Positions 26,953-36,281 are shown, numbered from the stretch's first letter. The stretch: 64,000 bases of DNA from Campylobacterales bacterium (GCA_026390115.1 JAPLGO010000012.1:358033-422032), one strand, 5' to 3'. Made by a program: numbers and translations. The notes: generated by a model from the sequence alone, not told the origin.

Positions 26953-28248
26953 TTACCCCTTTTGATTCAACTCTTGATGCACACCTCGGTCCGGACTAAC
27001 CCATCTAGCACGAGTTTTTTTACTAAATAGAACTTTTGGAACAGCTGTTACAGCTGTAAGCAAATTAATCAGCCAATATGCAAAAGGATACCAAATCATC
27101 CAAAAATAATTTTTCCCCAGCCCTTCATCATAATGACCATCTAACCATTTACTTACCGCGAACTGTATCAAACATGCACCAATTAAAATAATGCTGCTTT
27201 GATCCGGCAAAATAGGTGAATCAGCAGGCATTAAATATGAAATGGGATTAAACAAACCAATTATCCAGACTAAAAATACTAACACCATACTATAAGCCCA
27301 AAGCATACTTAGCATTTGTTCAACCATGAGCCCCCAAAGATGTGTTTGTTTGGACATAAATAAAACTTTAAAATTCTTAAATATGACTTGAACACCACCC
27401 ATAGCCCATCGTAATCGTTGTTTCCATAGTCCACTCAGAGTCTCAGGCATTAAAATCCACACCAAAGATCGAGGTTCAAAGCGTACATCCCAACCGTTGC
27501 GTTGCAATTTCCATGTAATATCAATATCTTCAGTCAGCATATCCGGACTCCAATAGCCTACATCATGGACGGCAGCTTTTCTAAAGCCGGTAATCACGCC
27601 TGATACTGTAAATATTCGTCCAATACTACGCTGTGCTCGCTTAATCATTCCTACAATTGAAGAAAACTCGCCAACCTGAATTTTACCCAATAAACTCGTA
27701 CGGTTGCGTATTCTTGGGTTACCTGTTACAGCGGCAACTTCCGGATAACGAATAAAATGTTTAACCATCCAATGAACACAATATTCATCAATTAAGGCAT
27801 CTCCGTCTATGCACACTAGGTACTCATATTTTGCCAGCAACGCACCTGCCTGAAGTCCTAAAGCTTTACCCTGATTTTCTGCTAAATTAACAACTTTTAA
27901 TTTTGGATTATCTTTTGCCAAACTTAGCAATATCTCTAAAGTATCGTCCTTACTGCCGTCATTAATTGCAATGACTTCAAATTCTGGATATTTTACATTG
28001 AGAGCATAAGTAATTGTCTCAACTGCATTTTGACCTTCGTTGTAACAAGGAATCAAAATACTCGCACCGGGCCAGCTTTCATTGTCTTTGAGTGGTGGAA
28101 TAATCTCTTTAGCATACGGTTTTTCATTTTTAAAATAAAAAAATATCGCCCCTACTATCCACAAACTTGACATAAAGAGCGGATAATAAAATACATAGCC
28201 TAACACTGTGTGCCATACTAATTGTAAAAATATAGGCAAAGTCATCAA
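26953..28248 (-). CDS. pgaC: Poly-beta-1,6-N-acetylglucosamine synthase PgaC
   Basis: A 431-residue family-2 glycosyltransferase that polymerises UDP-GlcNAc into PNAG at the inner membrane. Two N-terminal and about three C-terminal membrane helices flank the catalytic domain, with IPCYNEG (67-73), Asp97 in NDGS, DGD (148-150), TED (239-241) and QRLRW (277-281), all expected for a processive GT2. Length is normal. It lies between pgaB and pgaD in the usual order. Confidence 0.94.
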   Translation of the reverse strand: MMTLPIFLQLVWHTVLGYVFYYPLFMSSLWIVGAIFFYFKNEKPYAKEIIPPLKDNESWPGASILIPCYNEGQNAVETITYALNVKYPEFEVIAINDGSKDDTLEILLSLAKDNPKLKVVNLAENQGKALGLQAGALLAKYEYLVCIDGDALIDEYCVHWMVKHFIRYPEVAAVTGNPRIRNRTSLLGKIQVGEFSSIVGMIKRAQRSIGRIFTVSGVITGFRKAAVHDVGYWSPDMLTEDIDITWKLQRNGWDVRFEPRSLVWILMPETLSGLWKQRLRWAMGGVQVIFKNFKVLFMSKQTHLWGLMVEQMLSMLWAYSMVLVFLVWIIGLFNPISYLMPADSPILPDQSSIILIGACLIQFAVSKWLDGHYDEGLGKNYFWMIWYPFAYWLINLLTAVTAVPKVLFSKKTRARWVSPDRGVHQELNQKG

Positions 28249-28275
28249 AAATCCTTCTTACTTATCGGCATAGCA

Positions 28276-30327
28276 TTACTTGGTGTTAATAGTATGCATA
28301 CGCATAGGTTTTTGCGAAAACACTTGTTTCATCATATCGGCATTAGGGTTGTTAATAAATAAATTATCAGGATAGTACGCCACATGATGAACACCCGAAT
28401 CATATAAATGTTTTATGGTACTTTCCAATTCTTTAGAGGAAATCGGTTCATTCCCTTTTCTCCAATCCACAGTTTGCAACTCAATTACTGTGCGCTCTAG
28501 TCCGCATTGCTCTTCTTTTACACGCTTGACAATTTCATCATAAAACAGCACGGGGTCACTGGCTTGTTCCATATAGGGCATCGTCATAATTGCGGTATAG
28601 TCATAATTTTTTATCGACTGAGCCAGGTTTTGTGCATACCATTCCTCAGAATTATTATTTAATGCAACTTGTGCATAGAGGTTGCGTGCCGTCTTGAGTC
28701 CTGGTTGCTGGTCTTCTGCAATTTGAGCTAATTCCATCGCAAATTCATCTAAATATTGAGTTTTAAGTTTAGTCCACGTTATAAACTGCTTTCTATCAGC
28801 TCTGATTTCATTAATAGTTTGGGCTAATCCCCACTTTTTATATTGCTGATGCGCAAACTCACTATCATCTTCAAAATCCGATAGAGTTACATCATCATGA
28901 AATAATATACCGTCAATATAGGATGATTTAGCTAAATCTTCATAAATTTCTTTAATAACTTTTTTAGCTTTGTCTGAAAATGGAGATAATCTTGGGTATC
29001 CCATATTTAGATGCGTTGGATCAACCTGCAATGTTTCTACCATCTCTTTTGCAGCTGCATTACTTTGCGGTAATTCCCAAGCCAACATTGGCATCCAGGC
29101 ATAAATGCGCTTGACTTGTGTGCATTTGGCAATCTGCCAAGCTACACGATTAAATAAATCTGTACGCATCGGTACATTTCTGTTTGGAAAATAGACATAA
29201 TCCGCCGCACCGTTCGCGTCAGGATCAGCAAAAGCCTGCACATAAACCGTGTTAATTTCCAATTTTTGTATACGAAGAAGTAAAGCATCTAAATTTTTTT
29301 CTGTCTGTTCTGGATTAGAATCATATATATAATCCAAATCTATATGTGCTGCTTTTGTCGTGCGAGCATCATCCGTCCAATTGGCATTTCGCAGCCACAT
29401 GTTTAGCTTTAAATCTTCAATTGTCATTTTTTGTTCAACTAATATGCGTCGTAATCCCCACAAAGGAGTAATACGAGTGTTGCTGCCATCATCCAATGTC
29501 AACCCCATGGACATGCCTAACTGCTCTGCAATTTTACGTACCTCTATATTGTAGCGACCATAGGGCCAAACCATTACGCGAGGCTTTTGTCCTGTATATT
29601 GTTCTAAAAAAAGACTGTTTTCTGATAAATCATTATATACGCGTTGCTGATAACTTTTTTCATCTTCGTAGGAATTTTTATCTTTCAACCATTTGCGAGT
29701 TGTTATTGCCGGTTCCATATTGCCTTGCGGATTGCCCTGTATGCCTCCATGAGAAGAATTACTATGGCTGGCAATCTCTATCAGACCACTGCCTACCATC
29801 TCCTTGATTTCATTTTGGCTTAAGAACTTACTGCGCGCAATCGCATGTCCATCAAAATCTACTTTATCTTTGGCTTGTAGCCAACTACCTACTAATGCAA
29901 TCACAGAAGGGACTTTGTATTTTTTTAGAATAGGGTAGGCATTGGCATAAACAGACTGATAGCCATCATCAAAAGTAATTAAAACTGCTTTATTTGGTAA
30001 CGGTTTTTCATTTTTTCGATGCTTTAAAATATCATCTACACTAACAAAGTGAAAACCGTTATCCATTAACCAATGTATCTGCTTGTCAAAATTCGATGGA
30101 GTCACCGCATAGGTTGAATCCATCGTCTCACTTTTATTTGCTATTTCATGGTAGCTTAGTACTGTAAACTCATTGACATTCTGATCTCTACTGCACGCAT
30201 TAGGCAAGTCGTTTGCCATAACATAACTGCTTGCAACACCTATTAATACTAAAATCAATTTTAATATCGGTTTGAGTATATTATTCCTATCTTTCATTGT
30301 TGTCAGAAGAAGAGTTAAAATTTGCAT
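28276..30327 (-). CDS. pgaB: Poly-N-acetylglucosamine deacetylase / glycoside hydrolase PgaB
   Basis: A 683-residue two-domain periplasmic enzyme. The N-terminal polysaccharide deacetylase domain has TFDDG (Asp120-Asp121), His188 and His193, spaced as in E. coli PgaB; the C-terminal domain (about 325-670, HIDLDYIYD, QAFADPD, GILFHDD) matches the PNAG glycosidase half. It partly deacetylates PNAG for export. Unlike E. coli PgaB, no lipobox cysteine is clear; a signal peptide ending near VMA-ND is more likely. Start ATG 30327 has GGAAA upstream; ATG 30297 is an alternative. Confidence 0.93.
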   Translation of the reverse strand: MQILTLLLTTMKDRNNILKPILKLILVLIGVASSYVMANDLPNACSRDQNVNEFTVLSYHEIANKSETMDSTYAVTPSNFDKQIHWLMDNGFHFVSVDDILKHRKNEKPLPNKAVLITFDDGYQSVYANAYPILKKYKVPSVIALVGSWLQAKDKVDFDGHAIARSKFLSQNEIKEMVGSGLIEIASHSNSSHGGIQGNPQGNMEPAITTRKWLKDKNSYEDEKSYQQRVYNDLSENSLFLEQYTGQKPRVMVWPYGRYNIEVRKIAEQLGMSMGLTLDDGSNTRITPLWGLRRILVEQKMTIEDLKLNMWLRNANWTDDARTTKAAHIDLDYIYDSNPEQTEKNLDALLLRIQKLEINTVYVQAFADPDANGAADYVYFPNRNVPMRTDLFNRVAWQIAKCTQVKRIYAWMPMLAWELPQSNAAAKEMVETLQVDPTHLNMGYPRLSPFSDKAKKVIKEIYEDLAKSSYIDGILFHDDVTLSDFEDDSEFAHQQYKKWGLAQTINEIRADRKQFITWTKLKTQYLDEFAMELAQIAEDQQPGLKTARNLYAQVALNNNSEEWYAQNLAQSIKNYDYTAIMTMPYMEQASDPVLFYDEIVKRVKEEQCGLERTVIELQTVDWRKGNEPISSKELESTIKHLYDSGVHHVAYYPDNLFINNPNADMMKQVFSQKPMRMHTINTK

Positions 30328-30406
30328 TCATTTTTCCATTTAAGTGAGGGTGTTTAAGATTCCGTGCCAGCATCGGATAATCGCAAAATTGTAGCATAAA
30401 TCTTTG

Positions 30407-30452
30407 CAATATGATTACACTTTTTTGGATATAGAAATAATACAATATGATT
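30407..30452. promoter_or_regulatory. Pair of direct repeats between divergent pgaB and the Sel1 gene
   Basis: CAATATGATT occurs at 30407-30416 and again at 30443-30452, 36 bases apart. The first copy is near the -35 position of a possible minus-strand promoter (TACAAT at 30393-30388) for pgaB. The arrangement could be a regulator-binding site, but no bound factor can be named. Confidence 0.35.
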
Positions 30453-30538
30453 GTGTTTTTTACTTATTTTTAGTGCCATTTTTAGATAAAAAACTCTCAA
30501 ATTTTTACAATAAAAAGTGGTTATATATAGTTTTAAGT

Positions 30539-30544
30539 TATAAT
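30539..30544 (+). promoter_or_regulatory. Putative -10 element of the Sel1-repeat gene
   Basis: A perfect TATAAT in an AT-rich stretch, 31 bases before the ATG at 30575, with AAAGGAAAG as ribosome site between them. No clear -35 is present. Confidence 0.45.
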
Positions 30545-30574
30545 ATCAAAAGGGTTAATTTAAAAGGAAAGAAA

Positions 30575-31201
30575 ATGAAAAAGTTAGTTTTGGGATTTGG
30601 TTTGCTGTTGGGTGTGCATTTGCATGCCGATGTGGTAGCAGACGGGTATGCAGAGTATAAAAAAAATAATTATGCAGAAGCTATTGCATTATGGGGTCAA
30701 GCATGTGATAGTGGCAATATGGATGGATGTTACAATTTGGCATATATGTATGAGAATGGAAAGGGTTCCATGCATAATGAACTAAAAGCGAGTGAGCTTT
30801 ATACTATTGCCTGTGATGCCGGAGATGCAAGAGCATGTTCAAATTTAGGGGTTATATATGAAAATGGCAAAGGTAGCGTAAAACAAGATTTTTTTAAATC
30901 TAGCCAGCTCTATGCGAAATCCTGCAATGCCGGAAATATAAATGGGTGTTACAATCTTGGAGTTTCCTATCATAGAGGGCGTGGAGCAGCAAAGGATTAT
31001 CAAATGGCGAGTGTGCTTTACGACTACACTTGTAAAAAAGGACAGATTGAAGGGTGTTATTATTTAGCAGAAATGTACAGAAACGGCAAAGGTATAGAGA
31101 AAAATAAAAGTGAAGCAAAAAGATTGTACGGAAAAGTTTGCGATATGGGAAGCAGTAGCGGATGCAGTAAATTTAGAAGATTAAGCGATGAAGGTGTATA
31201 A
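30575..31201 (+). CDS. Secreted Sel1-repeat, cysteine-rich protein (Hcp-like)
   Basis: A 208-residue protein with a signal peptide (MKKLVLGFGLLLGVHLHA) and five Sel1-like repeats of about 36 residues. Each repeat carries the C-x7-C pair typical of Helicobacter cysteine-rich proteins (CDSGNMDGC, CDAGDARAC, CNAGNINGC, CKKGQIEGC, CDMGSSSGC), which forms a disulfide within each helical hairpin. Hcp proteins are periplasmic or secreted and some bind peptidoglycan or penicillin. ATG 30575 has a strong AAAGGAAAG site; an upstream in-frame start at 30404 would add a non-signal extension. It is divergent from pgaB. Confidence 0.87.
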   Translation: MKKLVLGFGLLLGVHLHADVVADGYAEYKKNNYAEAIALWGQACDSGNMDGCYNLAYMYENGKGSMHNELKASELYTIACDAGDARACSNLGVIYENGKGSVKQDFFKSSQLYAKSCNAGNINGCYNLGVSYHRGRGAAKDYQMASVLYDYTCKKGQIEGCYYLAEMYRNGKGIEKNKSEAKRLYGKVCDMGSSSGCSKFRRLSDEGV

Positions 31202-31300
31202 TAAATATGGCTTGTTATAGAGAGTCATAAGTTTGTAACAAAAAGTAATGAGTCAGTGTCTGCTTTGAAGTAATACTTCCATTAAAATTGAAGGAACAGG

Positions 31301-33580
31301 ATGAAATTAAATAAGATTAAAAACTTATTAATATCAAAAGAGGTTGAAGAGCTTAGATTAAAGTATTTTATCTATGCTACTCTGTTTTTATGGAGTCTTA
31401 TAGTTGTTTTTGTTTTTATCCTTAACATATGGCAAGATAATCAGGAAATAAAAAGTATTGCTGAAAATATAGCTAGGGCTAATTTTTTAAAAGACCAGGC
31501 TTTTCGTTCATGGGCATCTTCTCATGGAGGTATTTATGTGCCTTCGACTGAGCGTACTCCTCCAAACCCGAAGTTGTCTCACGTCCCTGACAGAGATATT
31601 ACAAAACCGGACGGCACAAAGCTTACCTTGATGAACCCGGCTTACATGGTGCGTCAAATGTCAAATGAGTATAGTGGCTTGTATGGTATAAAAAGTAAAA
31701 TTACAAGTTTAAAATACCTTTACGATGGGAATAAACCGGACGAGTGGGAAACAGAAGCTTTAAAATCGTTTGAACAGGGTGAAAAAGAGGCTTATGAATA
31801 TACGGAGATAGACAAGGAACCTTATCTGCGTCTGATGCGTCCCATGTATATACAAGAGAGCTGTTTAAAATGTCATGCATATCAAGGCTATAAAGTGGGT
31901 GATGTTCGCGGCGGAGTCGGTGTAGCAATGCCGCTAAAAGAGTTATATGTAGTTTCTGAAAAACACAAGGTAACATTCGCACTCATGTTTATCTCTGTTT
32001 GGCTGCTTGGCGTTATGGGAATAATCATCTTTGCGGTTAGAGAATTTGTATATCTACAAAATAATAAGATAGCGAATGAAGAGCTGTTAAAGAGTGAAGC
32101 GAAATTTCGCGCCCTATATGACAATGCTCCGGATATGTATGTTTCAGTCTCGCCCAAAGATGCGACTATTCTGCTATGTAATGAGACAGTGCTTAAAAAA
32201 ACAGGATATTCAAAAGAGGAACTTATCGGTTCTCCTATATTTAAGATGTATGATGATGATTGTATGCAAGAGGTTCATAATACATTTGAAGAGTTTGTGA
32301 AAAGCGGTGTGATTCTTGATAGAGAGCTTATTCTAAAAAGAAAAGACGGTACGAAAATGGATGTCTCTTTAAATGTTGATTCAGTTAGAGATAGAGATGG
32401 AAAGATATTATATTCTATGTCTTCATGGAGAGATATTACCGAACATAAACAGATGGAGAGCGAGATCAAATCTACTCAGGAGTATCTTCAAACCATCTTT
32501 GATGCTACTCCAAATCTTATGATAACCACAGATGGAATTGCTATAAAAAAAGGCAATGCTGCAATGCTTAAATTTACGGGATATGACTCGCTGGAGAGTT
32601 TTAAAAAAGAGCATGATTGTATATGTAATCTTTTTGTGAAAAAAGAGGGGTATTTATGTTCTAAGATGGGCGAGATTAATTGGTTAGAGTATATTCTGGC
32701 AAATCAGAATAAAATACATAAAGCATGTATGATGAAAGATGGCAATCCTAATCATTTTATGGTTTTGGCACAACCTCTTAATATAGATACAAGTAGTTAC
32801 ACCTTGGTAATTTTTAATGATATAACCGAATTAGAGAATGCCATGAATACACTCAAAGAAAAAGATGAAATTATGATATCACAATCTCGCCATGCCGCGA
32901 TGGGTGAGATGATAAGTATGATAGCGCATCAGTGGAGACAGCCGATAAGCGCTATATCTATGGGTGCGAACAATATTCTGGCTGATATTGAACTTGATAT
33001 GATTGATGCAGAGACGCTAAAAACTACCTCACTCACTATCCTCAGTCAAACACAAGAACTTTCAAAAACAATTGACGATTTTAGGAACTTCTTTAGGCCG
33101 GTAAAAATGGCAGAAGAGGTACTTATAGAAGATATTTTCACAGAAGCATTCAGTGTACTCGGAAAGTCACTGGAAAATCATGATATAGAAGTTAAAAAAG
33201 AGTTTCACAGCCTATTGAAAATAGAGACGTATTCAAGAGAACTAATGCAGGTTTTTATAAATATACTTAAAAACGCAAAAGAAGCACTTGTTGAAAACAG
33301 AGCCCAGCTGAGAGAAATAAATATCTCCACAGAAGATGGTTTGGATATCGTAGTTATAAATATATGCAATAACGGCGGTACAATCCTGGAAAATATTATA
33401 GATAAAATTTTTAACCCATATTTTAGTACAAAAGATGAGAAGAATGGGACAGGACTTGGTCTTTACATGAGCAAAACAATTATAGAAAAACATTTAAAAG
33501 GCACGTTAAGGGTCAGCAATATTGAAGAGGGCGTCTGTTTTAAAATAAGTTTGCCAAAAACTTTAAATAGGACTGTTTAG
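31301..33580 (+). CDS. Membrane histidine kinase with Tll0287-like haem-motif sensor and PAS domains
   Basis: A 759-residue kinase. Membrane helices at about 23-42 and 224-246 bracket a periplasmic DUF3365/Tll0287-like sensor with Cys188-x2-Cys191-His192, the c-type haem attachment motif. Two PAS domains (about 262-382 and 388-512) follow, then a HisKA domain with His543 in IAHQWRQP, and HATPase_c with the N box (INILKNAKEAL) and [10 protein letters not shown]. It probably senses redox state or a gas through the haem. No response regulator is adjacent; the next gene is DUF302-like. Confidence 0.88.
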   Translation: MKLNKIKNLLISKEVEELRLKYFIYATLFLWSLIVVFVFILNIWQDNQEIKSIAENIARANFLKDQAFRSWASSHGGIYVPSTERTPPNPKLSHVPDRDITKPDGTKLTLMNPAYMVRQMSNEYSGLYGIKSKITSLKYLYDGNKPDEWETEALKSFEQGEKEAYEYTEIDKEPYLRLMRPMYIQESCLKCHAYQGYKVGDVRGGVGVAMPLKELYVVSEKHKVTFALMFISVWLLGVMGIIIFAVREFVYLQNNKIANEELLKSEAKFRALYDNAPDMYVSVSPKDATILLCNETVLKKTGYSKEELIGSPIFKMYDDDCMQEVHNTFEEFVKSGVILDRELILKRKDGTKMDVSLNVDSVRDRDGKILYSMSSWRDITEHKQMESEIKSTQEYLQTIFDATPNLMITTDGIAIKKGNAAMLKFTGYDSLESFKKEHDCICNLFVKKEGYLCSKMGEINWLEYILANQNKIHKACMMKDGNPNHFMVLAQPLNIDTSSYTLVIFNDITELENAMNTLKEKDEIMISQSRHAAMGEMISMIAHQWRQPISAISMGANNILADIELDMIDAETLKTTSLTILSQTQELSKTIDDFRNFFRPVKMAEEVLIEDIFTEAFSVLGKSLENHDIEVKKEFHSLLKIETYSRELMQVFINILKNAKEALVENRAQLREINISTEDGLDIVVINICNNGGTILENIIDKIFNPYFSTKDEKNGTGLGLYMSKTIIEKHLKGTLRVSNIEEGVCFKISLPKTLNRTV

Positions 33581-33680
33581 TAATAATATTCAATAACCTT
33601 GCGTAAGAAGCCTATTTAGAGTCAAGGTATTTTATACGTTTATATAGTAAAATCCAGTCATATTAATTTAAAGGATAACA

Positions 33681-34655
33681 ATGAAAAAGATTTTAACAAT
33701 CTTTGTAGGTGTATTTTTAGCACTAGGAACGAGTGTTTGTTCAGCAAAAACTCCAAATGTAGAAGAAGCGAATAAAGGTCAAAATATTCAAATATTCAGT
33801 GTTGATAATTCAAAGGGTGTCATTGACGCCAAGAGTCTTGAACAGGCTTTTAATGTGAGCGGTTTAGTTGTTGATGTAAATAACAACATGAACTCAATTT
33901 TTGAAAAAAGGTATAATCATATTCACCACAAAAGTTATAACTTAGCAATATTTCATAGTGATAAGTTGATTTTAAAACTGATTAAAAAATATCCAAATAT
34001 AGGTTTGATTACACCGCTATCCATGTCAATTTATTCAGATGATGCAAAAAAAACTATTAATGTTTCTACATTGTCTTTGAACGGTATGTCAAGAATCACT
34101 AAAATTCCTGTAACAGATCCAGATTTGATAGAATACGCTAGATTAGTAGATGGTGCACTTCATAAAGCATTGCCAAATGGTCATTATCAGCCTTTAAGCC
34201 ATTCTGTTAAACCTTCAAATAAGCCCTTAACTGCTGAGTTTACAACAGAGTTTACTCTTGAAGACGGTGCAACATATGCAGATGCAAAACAAGCATTTGA
34301 AGAAGAATTTGAAGGTGAATTGGGACCGGTTGGGTTTTTAATACCAAAATCTTATAAACTACAAGAAGGCTTATTAAAAGAAAATGGACAGGATGATTAT
34401 GATTTTTACGATACGTACTCAATAATAAGATTTAATGCAATATATCCTGTATCAAAGAATCATCCGGATGCAGGTGCTTTTGCTCCTTTCTCATTAGTTG
34501 TTTATAAGAAAAAAGATGAAAAAACAGTTCATATTAATTTCCCTTCAGTTGATAATTGGATTGATGACCTTGAAATTACTGATGAAGAGTCAATCAAAGC
34601 AGTTCATGAAACTTACGGAATGATTGAAAACATTCTTAAAGAACTTACAAAATAA
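33681..34655 (+). CDS. Exported DUF302-like protein
   Basis: A 324-residue protein with a signal peptide (MKKILTIFVGVFLALGTSVCSA). Residues about 70-165 resemble DUF302 (KSYNLAIFHSDKLILKLIKKYPNIGLITPLSMSIY, then ITDPDLIEYA-like), and the second half (about 195-320) has a similar arrangement (FAPFSLVVYKKKDEKTVHINFPSVDNW, then ETYGMIENIL), suggesting two degenerate copies. DUF302 proteins are periplasmic or cytoplasmic with unknown role. The AAAGGA site precedes ATG. Function is unknown. Confidence 0.65.
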   Translation: MKKILTIFVGVFLALGTSVCSAKTPNVEEANKGQNIQIFSVDNSKGVIDAKSLEQAFNVSGLVVDVNNNMNSIFEKRYNHIHHKSYNLAIFHSDKLILKLIKKYPNIGLITPLSMSIYSDDAKKTINVSTLSLNGMSRITKIPVTDPDLIEYARLVDGALHKALPNGHYQPLSHSVKPSNKPLTAEFTTEFTLEDGATYADAKQAFEEEFEGELGPVGFLIPKSYKLQEGLLKENGQDDYDFYDTYSIIRFNAIYPVSKNHPDAGAFAPFSLVVYKKKDEKTVHINFPSVDNWIDDLEITDEESIKAVHETYGMIENILKELTK

Positions 34656-34872
34656 TTAATTCTGTATCTATTTGAGTCACCGGCGGAGTTAAAATTGGCA
34701 GTATAAAAAGCTGCTAATAAGTAGCCCTCTAGGTGGCATTAGAATTAAATATAAATAATTTTCCAACTTATAGTCCTAGTATAAACGGTTTTAGAAGCCT
34801 TCCTGACTTGTCACTGAAAAAATAAAAAAAAGATGTATTATTTCGTTTAAATTAATACAAACAAGGATTTTA
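34656..34872. other. Intergenic stretch with possible element remnant
   Basis: The 217 bases carry no credible gene. A hairpin-like segment (GCTGC-TAATAA-GTAGC near 34710-34726) is followed by CCTCTAGGTGGCATTAG, and a short open stretch (ESPAELKLAV then stop) precedes it. This could be the degraded end of an IS200/IS605-type element, but the evidence is thin. The last 15 bases supply the ribosome site (ACAAGGA) for the next gene. Confidence 0.25.
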
Positions 34873-35853
34873 ATGGCTAATTTAACAGTAAAAAAACAAA
34901 CCCTAAAGCCCTTTAATTTGGATTCAAAACCTATTTTAGAGAAGTATCTCTCTAAGATTGAGGTTGATATTAGTGATTATACTTTTGCAGCTAATTTTAT
35001 ATGGCTTGCAAACAGCAGTGGTTTTTATGCTGTTATAAATAAATGTTTTTGTCTTTTTATAATGACCGGAGGCGAACTTACCATGTTGCTCCCTCCTTTG
35101 GGCAAAAAAAAATATGTAACAGAGTCCATCATAAAATGTTTTGAACTTATGAATTCTAACAACTCTTCACCCTATTATGCCCGCATAGATTATGTTCAGG
35201 GAGCCATGATTGAGGAGTTCGTTCAATCTGCGGATGAAGCAAAGAGTATGTTTGAAATGCTTGAAAACTATTTAGTAGAGAAAAAACTCGTTGATTATAT
35301 TTATGATGTAAACGCTTTGATTGATTTACGCGGAAATAGCTACCATACAAAACGAACAGAGATTAATAAATTTATAAAATCCTATCCAGACCATACCATG
35401 GAGCCGCTCAATAGTTCTAAACATAAAGAAGAGATAATGAATCTGTTTAACAAATGGGTTGCAGATAGAGTGAAATATATGCCAAAAGAGGAGGCAGAAG
35501 TTTTTTTAGAGGGGATTCATCAAGAACGATTTGCTATGAAACAGATGCTAAAACATTATGATGAACTTTCTCTTATCGGTTTGGTTATCTATATAAATGG
35601 AGAGCTCAAAGGATTTACGGCTGGTGAGAGAATAAATGCTGACACTGCGAGTGTGCTTATAGAAAAAACAGATTTTGAAGTTTTAGGATGTGCTCAATAT
35701 ATATTTCGTGAGTTTTCTAAAATGCTTCAAGAGCGTTACGGTGTGACTTATATCAATGTCGGAGATGACATGGGATTTGAGAATCTGCGAAAAGTAAAGA
35801 TGTCTTATCGCCCATTTAAGCTTGTTCCAAAATATACAATTTATCAAAAATGA
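34873..35853 (+). CDS. DUF2156 family protein (lysyltransferase-like GNAT fold)
   Basis: A 326-residue cytoplasmic protein matching DUF2156, the C-terminal catalytic domain type of phosphatidylglycerol lysyltransferases, in stand-alone form without the membrane part. Diagnostic segments are LRGNSYHTKRTEINKF (about residues 156-171), YPDHTMEPL and the C-terminal YINVGDDMGFENLRKVKMSYRPF. Tandem GNAT folds are expected. The biochemical role of stand-alone forms is not established. It overlaps the following GNAT gene by 4 bp, suggesting a functional pair. Confidence 0.8.
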   Translation: MANLTVKKQTLKPFNLDSKPILEKYLSKIEVDISDYTFAANFIWLANSSGFYAVINKCFCLFIMTGGELTMLLPPLGKKKYVTESIIKCFELMNSNNSSPYYARIDYVQGAMIEEFVQSADEAKSMFEMLENYLVEKKLVDYIYDVNALIDLRGNSYHTKRTEINKFIKSYPDHTMEPLNSSKHKEEIMNLFNKWVADRVKYMPKEEAEVFLEGIHQERFAMKQMLKHYDELSLIGLVIYINGELKGFTAGERINADTASVLIEKTDFEVLGCAQYIFREFSKMLQERYGVTYINVGDDMGFENLRKVKMSYRPFKLVPKYTIYQK

Positions 35854-36281
35854 TAATTCGTAAAGCGGTTGCTACTGATGTTGCAGAACTTTACAAATTA
35901 GAACAGGAGCTTTTTACGGATAAGAATTTTCCTTTATCTAAAGGCTCCTTCAGCTATCACATAGGGAGCAATTTAATTTATTTGGCTGAAATTGATGGCA
36001 ATATCGCGGGTTATGCATTAACTTTAATAAAACGCAGAGATGCAAAGATATACTCAATCGGAATAAGAGAGCTATATCGCGGAAAAAAAGTTGCACTCAA
36101 TCTTTTGAAAATTGTACACAGAGAGATTCTTTCTCTGAATTTTGAAAAAACAGTGCTTGAAGTACGAATAGATAATGAAAGAGCAATAACTCTTTATAAA
36201 AATTTTGGCTTTACTGTAAAGAAAGAGTTAAAAGCATTTTATCTTGATGGGTGTAATGCCTATTTAATGGAGTTAGAATAA
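35850..36281 (+). CDS. GNAT-family N-acetyltransferase
   Basis: A 143-residue single-domain acetyltransferase. The acetyl-CoA pyrophosphate loop is visible as SIGIRELYRGKKVALNLL (about residues 70-87), followed by LEVRIDNERAITLYKNFGFTV, the motif-B region seen in RimI-like enzymes. The substrate (protein N-terminus, lysine or small molecule) cannot be told. The ATG overlaps the DUF2156 stop (ATGA-type overlap), so the two proteins are likely co-produced. Confidence 0.88.
   Translation: MIIRKAVATDVAELYKLEQELFTDKNFPLSKGSFSYHIGSNLIYLAEIDGNIAGYALTLIKRRDAKIYSIGIRELYRGKKVALNLLKIVHREILSLNFEKTVLEVRIDNERAITLYKNFGFTVKKELKAFYLDGCNAYLMELE

Noticed and set aside
30297..30327. Lipobox for PgaB as in E. 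coli
   Set aside because: The only cysteine near the N-terminus (LPNAC) lies after the predicted signal peptidase I site and does not fit a lipobox.
30404..30574. Longer start for the Sel1 gene
   Set aside because: The extension would mask a signal peptide and lies over the promoter; ATG 30575 has a strong ribosome site.
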